Assembly: GCA_902702965.1 (NCBI GenBank)
Contig: CACRXP010000014.1
Coordinates: 2,366,005-2,430,004 of the forward strand
Direction of reading: 5' to 3'
Source of the DNA: Spirometra erinaceieuropaei
Taxonomy: Eukaryota > Platyhelminthes > Cestoda > Diphyllobothriidea > Diphyllobothriidae
Length of the DNA: 64,000 nucleotides
How positions within the stretch are numbered: position 1 is the stretch's first letter; every line of letters begins with the position of its first letter. The notes under the pieces were generated by a model. That model saw nothing but the letters and a program-made list of their open reading frames with translations. It ran no database searches and was not told the origin of the DNA. Position numbers and translations under genes: made by a program. This document shows positions 46,383 through 55,779 of this stretch, one piece after another.

Positions 46383-47140
46383 TTGTCGACGAATTTTCGT
46401 CCGATTCTCAACAAAGCCCATGATAAGGAGCTCATTTTTTTGAAAAAAGAAGATTCTAGAACTGAAGGAATTTGTTTTCAAGAGACGTGGTTAAATGATG
46501 ACATTGATTCACAGCTAGTTACTCCTTCGTCTTTCTGCCGCATTCGAATGGATAGAAAGTCTATAGCCTGTGGCAGAAATGGGGACGTTGATATTTTTGT
46601 TAACCAAGATTGGTGTAACGACTGTAAATCCTTATTTGCTTACTCTGATGATTCGACACACCTTGTCTCTGTTATAGGCAAGCCCCGTTGGTAGTGTACT
46701 TTTAAAAGCATTATACTCGTTAGTATTTACCTTCGTCCCTCTACCGGTGAAAGTGCTTTCTTCCACGAACACTTGCTATACTGTCCTGCGAACACATTAT
46801 TCTTTTATGCGGTGACTTTAATCGCGTGAACCTAAGTCTCCTCGCACTTTTAGGCTTTGATGATCTTGTCTCCGTCAATACTCGTGCTGATGCCCCTCTT
46901 TATCACATTTTGGCCAACCACATCAAGCTTTTTGTGTTAAAAATAGGGTCCCGTTGTCAGGTTCAGATCATTGTGCGTTATTGGGTCTTCCGAAAATCTA
47001 TTCCACCTCTAAACGTGCACTGTAAGCCGAACCTAAGAGATAGGTTAAGGTTCGCAACACGTCCGCACAAAACACTCACCTGTTCCAGATTTGCATATCC
47101 TATTCTATCCCGCGTCTACCTTAAACAGTCGAATGTTTAA
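46383..47140 (+). pseudogene. LINE apurinic-type endonuclease domain
   Basis: The frame reads ICFQETWLNDDIDSQL, RIRMDRKSIACGRNGDVDIF, then (after a frameshift) GDFNRVNLSLLALLGFDDLV and SVNTRADAPLYHIL. QETWL, GRNGGV.IF-like and GDFN are endonuclease/exonuclease/phosphatase-fold motifs of APE-type retrotransposons. The region between the two frames carries stops. Confidence 0.75.
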
Positions 47141-47519
47141 TCTTGTTATAACCTCCCTTCAACGTTTTTAAATGAAATCTTTGATATTTTCTGTCCTCTT
47201 GATACTTTTATGGTAAGACCGGATGGAATTTCTTCTCCCCATCGAAAATTCTTGAGACACAAGAAGGAACTCCCCTATAAGCTAGGCTTACGTTAAAACC
47301 TTAAGGACGATATAATCCTAATAAAAAAGAAACTGCCAGACTAGATGACCTGTTTTTTAGTCAGCTTATTTGCCTCTTCGTCTTTCCCTTCTTCTTCTCC
47401 TTCCTATGCTGAAATTTGGAAGAAACTTAAGCGTCTTACTAGCACAGTGCTGTACGTGGGTGCTTAAACAAAATTTTTATCTTTAGTCACAATAAGCCCC
47501 ATCTTCCTTCTAACGGCAT

Positions 47520-48366
47520 TCCCCTATCGCCATGTGCCTTCCAACCCGTGTCTCTGGCAACAGTAGAGAAACGCCTAACAAAGGTCCATGGATCAACAGC
47601 TGTTGGACCGGATGGTGTCTCACTTTTTCTTCTTATACCGTGCTGTTCGCCGATAGCCTCTATTTTAACGCACATTATTAACATGTCTTTCATGGAGTCC
47701 AAGAGTCCTGACGCCTGGAGTACAGTAACAATCACTCCTATCCCCCAAATCCGCTAATTTTGGTCCTAAATCTTTTCGTCCAATTGCCTGCTCTTCCACA
47801 CTACTGAAGCTTGCTGAACGAGTTGCCCTGGATATTATAAAGCCATTTTCTTCCAGTTTTTCCGACCCTTTACAATTTGCATATAAGGCCAAGCGTAGTA
47901 CCTTAGATGCTGTTGCTATTGTGGTCCATTCTGCCATACGAGAATTAGTTAAGAATTGCCGTAAGTACGCATGTACATTTCTTGACTACTCCGCCTTCAA
48001 TACCGTCCCGCGCCCCCTTCTCCCTACCAAAACATCCGCATACTGTTCTTCAGGCTGGGTTGTCTCTTGGCCTGACGACTATTTTACTTTCCGCACTCAA
48101 TGTGTCCAATAAGGCGGGCAGAAATCTGCGGTCCTTCCAAATGACCGAGGAGTTCTCCAAGGTTCTATGTTATCCCCTCACCTCTTCCCCCTCCACAATG
48201 ATGATCTAAGATCTCCAGACGACTGTCTTTTGGGTAAGTATGCTGATGATGTCGTTGTTGGATACCCTCTCTAAAATCAGGCACATCTCCACTCTCTGAG
48301 GGATGGCCTTGACCATGTCTCAGTATGGTTGAGGAAAATGGTCTCCTAATGAACAATCGAAAATCA
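47520..48366 (+). pseudogene. LINE reverse transcriptase palm
   Basis: It has VEKRLTKVHGSTAVGPDGVS and PDAWSTVTITPIPQ (RT block 1), FRPIACSSTLLKLAERVALD, PLQFAYKAKRSTLDAVAIVV and KYACTFLDYSAFNTVPRPLL. KYADDVVVG lies at 48,236-48,262, with the catalytic YADD at 48,239-48,250 intact. The text spans at least two frames. It is interrupted at 48,366 by SINE1 sequence. Confidence 0.8.
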
Positions 48367-48735
48367 ATGGTAGGGGGTGCTCACCGATCCTTCTTACGGA
48401 ACTCACTCGTTCCGCTGTGCCTTACGCGCTCTCCCTCGAGCCCAACCATCAGCCGCACAGCGGCGTATAATATAGGAAGTATGTTATTACCGACAAAGAC
48501 AAGTGAGATCGGAATGGCCATTTCTGGCTTATTAGCCGTCGACAGTCAGTCATACCCAACCCCAAAATGTGGAACACCCGCGACCTGTTATTGAGAAGTC
48601 CACGCCTCTAACCACTGAGCCCCGAGCCCGTTGCCCTGTCGGTTTTTGGGGTTGGGTATGACTGGCTGACGACGGCTAATAAGCCAGTAATGGCCATTCC
48701 AGTCTCCTTTATCTTTGTCGGTAATAACATACTGC
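48366..48735. mobile_element. SINE1 head-to-head pair inside the LINE
   Basis: A minus copy (48,368-48,630) carries the full body and the tRNA head (read as GGGCTCAGTGGTTAGAGGC). It abuts a plus-strand partial copy (48,640-48,735, GGGGTTGGGTATGACTGGCT onward). LINE sequence resumes at CTCTCCTAGT. Compared with the copy at 34.9 kb, about 25 bp of LINE are missing at the site. Confidence 0.7.
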
Positions 48736-49320
48736 CTCTCCTAGTTCTGAATCCTTTGATGTCCTTCCCAAAGAGGTATCCTTTTCAGGTACGTTGGCGT
48801 TACTTTTCATCAAATCCTTAATTTTCCCTCAATATCGAGTCCCTTTTCACCAAAGTTCGTAAGCATCTTTAGTACATTCGTTGTTTACATTCCCGCCACA
48901 CACTTCACCCCCTTAATCTGGCGATTCGTGAATGCCTGCATCCTTCATTTTATTCTTTATTGCTCTTCTGTCATTTTTCCTGCTTTGCGCATAAAAGATC
49001 TGGTAGCTTTAAAACGAACCCACCGAATGCTCTCTTCTTCTGTAGGCGTTTCTAATCTCTTTTTAGTCGATATTATCCTACAACGACATTTCAAAACCGT
49101 CGAGTAATTTGCTGGTCGCATTCTGGATGACGTTGCCCACCCCCTGTATTTTAATTTAATATCTGCGAAATTTTCCCGCCCCATGCGCCGTAGCTTTCGA
49201 CTTATCTTTTGTCGTACATCGGCATATCGACATTCCGTATTGCCATTCCTGGGCGCGCTATCTTACGTGTGAAGAGACAGAAATGCAGAAGCTAAGACTC
49301 GAACTGTCCCATAATAGTCG
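48736..49320 (+). pseudogene. LINE RT C-terminus, frameshifted
   Basis: It is homologous to the 207-codon frame at 14.2 kb, ending in GAAGAGACAGAAATGCAGAA. The frame is broken several times. Confidence 0.7.
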
Positions 49321-49609
49321 TTCTCTTTTGTGTAGAACGTTTTGACTCTTGAGTGATTTAGTAACTTATTTTCTGTCCACAGTGAATGGAGCCCCAATTT
49401 TTGCTGAAAATCTTGAATTTATAATTTCAAAATGAAGCGAATTCCTCTCTCTCTCTCTCTTTGCTCGTCAAAGTGGCATAAAATCAAAGAGGTAGTCCTC
49501 CTGGGAAACGCCGCCATGGCATCTTCTTGACGTCACACCCTCTGAAAATACGATTTTCCTCATTTGAGAAAAATTTCATGACACGACACAGGAATAGGAA
49601 GTCCCCGCA

Positions 49610-49790
49610 AAACAGGTGGCCTTGTCCCAGATTCCAGAGAGTTTAGGGTCAGGGTTAAGTTCAGGTAGAGGGGTGAGGTTTGGGTTTGAATGGTTAAGGC
49701 TGGGGTTAGTGTTAGTGTTAGGGTATAGGTCAAAGTAAGGACAGGGAAATAGGTACCCCTGGAATTCAGCCCAGATCCACCTGTAGTATG
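49610..49790. repeat. Degenerate TTAGGG-like block T5
   Basis: GTTTAGGGTCAGGGTTAAG and GGGGTTAGTGTTAGTGTTAG units are followed by TCAAAGTAAGGACAGGGAA and CCCTGGAATTCAGCCCAG. The trailing flank matches T4 and (inverted) T6. Confidence 0.6.
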
Positions 49791-50369
49791 TTGAGTCTTC
49801 GTTTCCGTGTCCAACCCCCCGCATTGGGCATGACATCAGATGCTGTATACGGCCCAGAGTCAAGTGAAAAAAGCAAGTCCCTATTCAGTCACTGAGGTTC
49901 TGATAATCAAAAGCTCTGGGCATAAAACTAAGACAGACATGTTGTCCGGAATTTGACAGTGGTAACAGAATTGCAAATAGCTTTTTATTTACATTTTGTC
50001 CCTTTATAACATGGCTTAGCATTCTTTGCTTGTCCGAGCGACGCGTATAAGCAAAAAATAGATTTCGGTGGATATACTGTACAACTGATAGAATACAGGC
50101 AATAATGAAGAATGTACAAACCTCAACAATGGATACCCTAGCCAAAGCATTCCTTTATCACTGTTCTAACAAGTCGAATTTCCAGTTCAGGGTCAAAATA
50201 GAAAAGCAGTTAATTAAAAGAACACGGAGGGTTACAAAATGGGAAAGGGGGATGCCAACAGGGAGCCAAAAATGGAAGCTCTTATGAAGGAGGCTTGGAG
50301 AACTCCAAACACTGACAAAGTGGATACAGCACACGGATAATAAGTATTTAGCACTTAAGGTCAAAAGGT
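49791..50369. other. No recognised gene
   Basis: There are overlapping short frames only. Nothing is supported. Confidence 0.4.
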
Positions 50370-50800
50370 CTGTAAGCGTGTGCCTCGCAGTCTGGTATGC
50401 GCTGGCACCTGGTTCCCTCGCGGTAGTTGCGTTTGCGCTCCCGCTAGATACACAGGTGGTGGGCATAGCTGTCCAGTCATCCTCGTCGTTCTGGCCCCTG
50501 TTGGGGTGTTATTGTTGTTGTCGTTTTTGTCGGCTAGGAATCCTGGTCACTTGCCGTTTGGAGCAGAGGGTGTGGTGGCACGCCTGGGTGTGGCTCCGAC
50601 CGTGCCAGCCACCTGCGCCCTCCCCGCCTCCGGTCTTGACTCTATATTGACACCGAAGCCAGGTGGGGGAGGAGGAGAGCGTGCGGGAGATGCTACGCAA
50701 GTCTATTATCATTATAAGCTAACTCACGTACAAGTCACCGTCCCTGCTCCGCCTTGCTGTGGAGCACACGGTGGACATCGCCGAAATCGACTGTCGAAAT
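50370..50800 (-). repeat. Dispersed repeat D, copy 5
   Basis: This is an inverted copy: GGGACGGTGACTTGTACG (inverse) and TCCACCGTGTGCTCCACAGC (inverse) at 50,730-50,780, and the CTAGCGGGAGCGCAAACGCA block shared with copy 3 at 50,430-50,460. Confidence 0.6.
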
Positions 50801-50959
50801 CTCATTTAGCATTCTGGACATGCTCAGAAAATCGGCATGAAAACTTTAGGCTTACTGTCAACTGTGTACAGCCTAACCGGAAAAACTTTTACCTAAATCA
50901 TAACAGAAATACAAGAAGAAGAAGGTCGTAACACAAAAACAAGTGGCCATGCAAACGAA

Positions 50960-51190
50960 AAGAAGGAGAAGTTACCAGGTAAAAGCAATACACTCAGCGT
51001 GATATGATCGCTTGCACAGTGATGACATTGCCACAAACTTGGCTGCCTCCAAAGCTATTCCACACGGAACAAAAGTCCGAAAGCCAGTTTTAGGTCGACA
51101 GACTGTTAATTTCCTAACAGGTGTTTCGTGACGGAAAAACGAGCGATTGCGTTGTCTGATTTTAAAAGCCATTGGGGCAGGTTTCCAGCT
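50960..51190 (-). pseudogene. PLE C-terminal fragment
   Basis: The minus strand reads RQRNRSFFRHETPVRK, then VCRPKTGFRTFVPCGIALEA. It parallels the C-terminal PLE segment at 54.2-54.45 kb (SITKHLLDSGHVVDPKASFR in another frame). Divergent; supported mostly by the shared TAGGTCGACA...CTAACAGGTGTTTCGT DNA block. Confidence 0.45.
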
Positions 51191-51224
51191 GACTTATCAG
51201 CCAATTTCCCTCCTTTTCGCTCCA

Positions 51225-51755
51225 GACGACAGTTCAAACGTCTCTGCTGACGATGTCCACCGTGTGCCCCACAGCGGTGTGAGCACAGAGACAGGGAGTC
51301 TCTAGGGAATTAGTTTTTGTGATGGTAATCTTACCCTGCATCTACTGCACTCTCCCCTTCCCTACCTACGTAAGCTACGTATAAAAAGGGAGCCGAAAAG
51401 ACCGGGGGCGGGATCGGGCACACTGGTTGGCCAAGCCAAACAGTCAGTAAAGGCGTGCCACACACAGAGGCCCGACTGTGGGGTCTGAGTTGTACTGCCA
51501 GTTGGCAACCTCTCAATCCATGACATTTAGCTCGTCTGATGATAGTGGGGAATGCGTTGAGGTGTCTCGGGGATGGAGTCCTCAGAGCGGGCCTCACCTT
51601 CTATTCCCTCTCACAGGCGCCAGACCGCTGTCCGAGCCAGACAGCCATTTGATGCCCTGTCAATGAACACGTGTCGGATCCTGATCTGACCCCCCTTTTC
51701 GCCCAGCGCAACTTCCACGTGACCCGTTGTAGGGGACATAAATAGAATTTGATAT
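51225..51755 (+). repeat. Dispersed repeat D, copy 6
   Basis: It opens with GACGATGTCCACCGTGTGCC and CCACAGCGGTG, passes through GCCAGTTGGCAACCTCTCAA, and ends with CCCCTTTTCGCCCAGCGCAA and GTTGTAGGGGACATAAA, as in copy 1. Confidence 0.6.
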
Positions 51756-52289
51756 GACGTTCATACATAAGGCGCAATTCGTCTTTTTAATCAGGATGGT
51801 TCTCTTAGGACTGATAAATGTGGGTCAGACTGCGTGGAGAACCCGTTCATCGATGCATGGCAACCGCTATTGATTCATTTTTAGAAGCTTTCCCTCCTCG
51901 AAAAACGAAGACATTGTATCGGTTTGGTTCTGAACCGACTGTAATATCAAATATTCTCGTAAAAGATCACCATACCCCAAAAGGAGATAGACTAGATTAC
52001 AATGTCTACCCAGCACTGCAGAGAAGCAGAGAAATACATCCATCAAAATACTCCACCAAAATAAATATAGTCAAGTGGCCAAGATGGTGAGAAAAACCCC
52101 ATCACATGACGGTAATTCATAGTACTTTAATTTTCGTGACTACTTGTTTTCAAGTTAGTTTCTTCCAGTTGTTTTTCCATCACGGTTTAGATGAATTCTT
52201 TGTTGATTAGACTGTGTTTTGAACAATGACAGTGTCGTTTTCCTAAGGATTTTCTTGTCCGACACAGGAGTGGTTTAGCTCTATATTCC

Positions 52290-52461
52290 AGGGAACTTTC
52301 TATTCCCATGTTTTACATTTGATCCTAACTATAACACCCATCCTAACAGTAACACTAGCCCTCCTAGATCTAGCCCCAACCCTAGTGCGAACACACCCTT
52401 TTAAACCCGACCGTAACTCAGACCGACTAACCATAACACTAACTGTAACCCTAAAACGAAC
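52290..52461. repeat. CCCTAA-like block T6, left of PLE
   Basis: ATCCTAACTATAACACCC, CCTAACAGTAAC and AACTGTAACCCTAAAACGAA units are present, flanked on the left by the inverse of the CCCTGGAAT/GGGAATAG flank. The block is split by the PLE; its remainder (GCTTACCCTAACTCCCC) lies at 53,813-53,845. Confidence 0.65.
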
Positions 52462-52493
52462 TTGAAGAAGGAGACACGACCGCTGGGACAGCA

Positions 52494-52550
52494 GCTTTAT
52501 TAGCCCAACGGTTCGGATTCCTACTCGAACCCATCATCAGAAACAAAAGC
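52494..52550 (-). ncRNA. Hammerhead ribozyme motif, degraded copy
   Basis: The minus strand has CTGATGA (52,540-52,534), GGGTT/AATCC stem II, and the stem I partners GCTTT and AAAGC. GAAA has become GAAC and the ACGTC core reads CCGTT. It is probably inactive as sequenced. Confidence 0.65.
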
Positions 52551-52746
52551 ACATACAGGTGGTTCATGCACAAGGGGCTACAGTATTTATAGGATGCAGT
52601 CGCCATGCTACCGCATACCTATGAATATTCACGGCTGCCCCTTTCATCACGGGTCGTTGTACGTGGTGTGGTAGCTGGTTGATGGCCGACATTTGCATCG
52701 TTAAGTGCTGCAATCTCATCACGTGCGTTGGATGTTGGTGTGATAG

Positions 52747-53562
52747 TTACTCGACCATCTGACGCGCTGATCCTGGTGTTGGTGTGCGCTCCCCGCGTGG
52801 CCAATTACTACGCCTAGGCGAAGTCTCAGCATCGAGTATGGAATGGGACTTGTTAATGGACTGGGGGCCAGTAAACCATGACTCAAGCAGCTCCCGGCTC
52901 ACGCGGTTGTCACCCCTTGCGAGAATTTCGGCATCGTCAAATTCGAATGTGTGGCCGGATCTCGTCGAATGAGCCGCAACTTGAGAACTGGCGTCATTTC
53001 TCCGTACCGCTGCAGCGTGTTCGGCCATTCGCGTTCGGAGCTGTCTTCCGGTTTCTCCGACGTAGTTGCTTTGTCCGCAACTGCACCAGCTCCGATAAAC
53101 GACTCCAGACGTTTCTTGCCGTGGCAGTGGGTCTTTCGGTTTCATTAACTGACGCCTGATGGTTGCTTCAGGTCTGTGTGCATCTGCAACCCTAAGCGGT
53201 GCGAGAAGGCAGCCGACAGCTTCCGGAATGTTATTGACATACGAAACCGCTCGCCAAAACTTTGTGTCCGTGCGGTTTGGCCTTTCGTCCGTTTTGCATA
53301 TGCACCGGTTGACGGAGTTGAGCGGGTAGCCATTGGCTTTGAATACCCGTCGGAGGTATTGTAGTTCGACAACCTTGTCTTCGGGTTCACTGCAGTGCGT
53401 TTCGACACGCCGATAGAGAGTCCTTACACAACTGCGTTTGTGGCTGATCGGGTGGTTGTTGTTGAAGTTCAGTACTTGCATTTTATTTGTCGCTTTCCCG
53501 AACACCTTTGTCTTTAGTCCACCACAATCTTTGCAGCAATTTACGACGCGAATTTCGGCCAT
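52747..53562 (-). CDS. PLE ORF: RT thumb plus GIY-YIG endonuclease (271 codons, partial)
   Basis: It is uninterrupted. Residues about 30-90 are the Penelope RT thumb: NFNNNHPISHKRSCVRTLYR, THCSEPEDKVVELQYLRRVF, KANGYPLNSVNRCI. Residues about 145-235 are the GIY-YIG nuclease: GVVYRSWCSCGQSNYVGETG, RQLRTRMAEHAAAV, then HTFEF and RELLESWF with the expected Glu. The family is a Penelope-type retroelement polyprotein of roughly 700-900 residues, so the palm, fingers and N-terminus are missing. The first Met is incidental, because the frame begins at the truncation point. The open frame suggests a young insertion. It cannot support reverse transcription by itself. Confidence 0.88.
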   Translation of the reverse strand: MAEIRVVNCCKDCGGLKTKVFGKATNKMQVLNFNNNHPISHKRSCVRTLYRRVETHCSEPEDKVVELQYLRRVFKANGYPLNSVNRCICKTDERPNRTDTKFWRAVSYVNNIPEAVGCLLAPLRVADAHRPEATIRRQLMKPKDPLPRQETSGVVYRSWCSCGQSNYVGETGRQLRTRMAEHAAAVRRNDASSQVAAHSTRSGHTFEFDDAEILARGDNRVSRELLESWFTGPQSINKSHSILDAETSPRRSNWPRGERTPTPGSARQMVE

Positions 53563-53682
53563 CAGTCAGCCATCACACCACGTGCAACGATCCCGGATGA
53601 AGGGGGGAGCCGTGAATATTCATAGGTATGCGGTAGCATCCTGTAAATGCTGCAGCCCCTTTTATATGAACCACCCGTATGT

Positions 53683-53739
53683 GCTTTTGTTTCTGATGAT
53701 GGGTTCGAGTAGAAATCCGAAACGTCAGGCTAATAAAGC
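53683..53739 (+). ncRNA. Hammerhead ribozyme motif (type I, PLE)
   Basis: All core parts are present. Stem I distal: GCTTT (53,683-87) with AAAGC (53,735-39). Stem I proximal: GTTT (53,689-92) with AGGC (53,727-30), with two G-U pairs. Core: CTGATGA (53,693-99). Stem II: GGGTT (53,701-05) with AATCC (53,714-18). Then GAAA (53,719-22) and CGTC, with cleavage predicted after C53,726. Stem III is only the palindrome ACGT, so activity would need a dimer, as reported for minimal PLE hammerheads. Confidence 0.8.
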
Positions 53740-53946
53740 TCTTGTCCCAGCGATCGTGTCTCCTTCTTCAAGACTGCTTCCTGGGACTCGTCTCTTCGAT
53801 CCTAAAACGAACGCTTACCCTAACTCCCCTTGGAACTTAGGGCAAGGCCGCCCGTAGTACGGAGACGTTCCTGTTTTGTGCCCATTCCGCCGGACTCGTG
53901 TTACCAGGTGACGGAATGCAAATGATAGACAGGCTTAAATTTTGTT

Positions 53947-54738
53947 GAAAACAAGCATGTACAGCAGAATTTATTTGGGCCAATAAATTTCGTGACGGCT
54001 TTTCAACTGCAGCCCGTCTCTGCATAACATAGGTAACGAATGAAAGCGCACAGCAGTATGAATTTGTACAGAATGGCAGTGCATTAGAGCAAGTTCAAGG
54101 TTCAAGGCAATGAATAATCAGATAAGACGTCCACATAAGCATCATATAGGAAAGAGGGAGACGAAATGTTAACAACAAATCACAGTCAGGGGAAACTAGA
54201 GGCGTGAGATTACCAAGGCAATTGCAGATTGATCACGTGATCTAACTGCTTGCGCAGGTCTGGTTTCTCCCTCCGTATGCAAGCTGCTTCCAAATAACGC
54301 AAGGTTCGAGTTGTATGCGCTCGGACATGTACTCGAAAAGATGCTTTAGGGTCGACAACATGACCGCTATCTAACAGGTGTTTCGTTATAGACGAACGGG
54401 AGGTTTTGTTTCCCTGTTTGAAAAGCCAATCTGCAATTGCCCTGGTAATCTCACGCCACTATTTTCCTCTGACTGTGATTTGTTGTTAACATTTCGTTTC
54501 CCTCTTTCCTATATGATGCTTATGTGGACGTCTTATCTGATTATTCATTGCCTTGAACCTTGAACTTCCTCTAATGCACTGCCATTCTGTACAAATACAT
54601 ACTGCTGTGCGCTTTCATTCGTTACCTATGTTATGCAGAGACGGGCTGCAGTTGAAAAGCCGTCACGAAATTTATTGGCCCCAATAAATTCTGCTGTACA
54701 TGCTTGTTTTCAATTCATACCTGGGAAAAAATGCTTTC
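53947..54738. mobile_element. PLE snap-back insertion with 9-bp TSD
   Basis: Perfect 9-bp repeats AATTTTGTT flank it (53,938-53,946 and 54,739-54,747). The insert is two inverted arms of about 285 bp (about 53,947-54,225 and 54,430-54,711) around a 200-bp centre. The right end carries about 27 nt more (ATACCTGGGAAAAAATG) than the left. The centre encodes a PLE C-terminus on the minus strand. Confidence 0.82.
54205..54420 (-). pseudogene. PLE GIY-YIG C-terminal segment
   Basis: A minus-strand frame reads SITKHLLDSGHVVDPKASFR, then THTTRTLRYLEAACIRREKP-like text, then LDHVINLQLPW. The pattern KHLL.TGH.VD...SF...(R/T)LR.LEA..I....P.L........L.LPW is characteristic of the C-terminal end of many PLE GIY-YIG ORFs. 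The catalytic N-terminal half is absent. Confidence 0.65.
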
Positions 54739-54747
54739 AATTTTGTT

Positions 54748-55777
54748 AGCATTATGAATCCTGCTAAATGGGCCTGCACTAAATTAAGAATCTGGATAAT
54801 TTAGTTGTTGCGCCCCTTTTGTCCCTACTACCTTAAGGAGCTAATATGTCCAGCGCCTTCTCATTTGTCCCTAGTTTTTTTGTCATTATTTTTTCCGTCG
54901 ACAAATCGAGGCTAGTGTTGAGGACGCTTGTTTGCGTGTTTATCTACCTTGCTCATATGTAAGGGATACGCTAGTTATGTATTCTCCCGGTGAAGGTCGA
55001 GTCGAATCCTCAAGGTCACTGGCGACGCGAGAGCGTGAAAAACCTATCATGGCGTTCGAGATGCCAAATGAAGGCAGGCGGTTTGGTCAGCTGAAAAAGT
55101 GTCGACTTTGTTATGCTGCACACACTTAACCGCCGGCCGGCATCTAGGGTCGTTGTCTGCAGATGGACTTTTTTCCTTCCAGGTGGAGAAAGAAGGCTAA
55201 CTGCAAAATCCTGCCTGGAGGGCTTGCGCACCGCTGTCTCTACTCCGTTTTTTTTTCACCAATAATAGAACGTAATAATTTTCTTTTTTTTCAGCACACT
55301 CCTGGAGGAGATAGCTCGAAATTTCCCACAGCGCCGCCATGAGCATTCGGAAATCTAAATGCAGCCCCTACTCGGCTTCTGTGCGCATTCTTAAGGTCAA
55401 ATATTCCCAAAAACACGGCCAGCCAGTTGATTTTTTCAGCCAAATAGTAAATTTTGCCTGAACGGACAAACAAAATTGCCTCAGGCAGACAAACACGAAG
55501 ACAGTTTACATCAACACCGTTCTGAATATCGGTTAGGCAGATTAGGAACCACCGCGATCTAACTGGAAAAACAATGCGAAGGTTGTGAGCCGCACGAGAT
55601 GCCAAATTACACTTTGCGATTAGCTCCAGCAAGGTCGATCAAACGATCGATGTGGAAGGCGATCTAAGACAAAGCGACCTACTAGAAATTCAGCTCTCGC
55701 AGCTTTAGCGCTTCAGATGGTCAGTACAAAGACCAATCCGATGTTCTCAAACTTTGAAGTGCCTTGCTGCGATGGTT
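54748..55777. other. No recognised gene
   Basis: A 113-codon minus-strand frame (55291-55632) lacks motifs. Nothing is supported. Confidence 0.4.
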
Positions 55778-55779
55778 TA

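Larger units (their letters stand above)
46372..49466 (+). mobile_element. Non-LTR retrotransposon (CR1/Jockey-like), best copy
   Basis: About 2.7 kb of element, plus a SINE insertion, covers endonuclease, RT and 3' UTR. The 3' end (TTTTGACTCTTGAGTGATTT, GTGAATGGAGCCCCAATTTT) matches the copies at 14.0 and 35.4 kb and ends in (CT)n at 49,443-49,461. It is probably 5'-truncated: no gag-like ORF1 precedes it. Frameshifts are frequent, so it is inactive. Confidence 0.8.
52462..53800 (-). mobile_element. Penelope-like element with inverted ends and 12-bp TSD
   Basis: It is flanked by perfect 12-bp repeats CCTAAAACGAAC (52,450-52,461 and 53,801-53,812). Minus-strand order is: ORF (53,562-52,747), 3' UTR with a hammerhead-like motif, then the left boundary TTGAAGAAGGAGACAC. 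The right end (53,570-53,800) is an inverted copy of the 3' UTR and hammerhead. It extends 29 nt further (GACTGCTTCCTGGGACTCG onward) than the left copy. It is 5'-truncated inside the RT thumb, where the inverted copy is joined. Confidence 0.88.

Noticed and set aside
54610..54690. Hammerhead in the PLE arm near GGGCTGCAGTTGAAAAGCC
   Set aside because: CTGATGA and the GAAAC junction are both missing; only a stem II-like hairpin and GTC remain.
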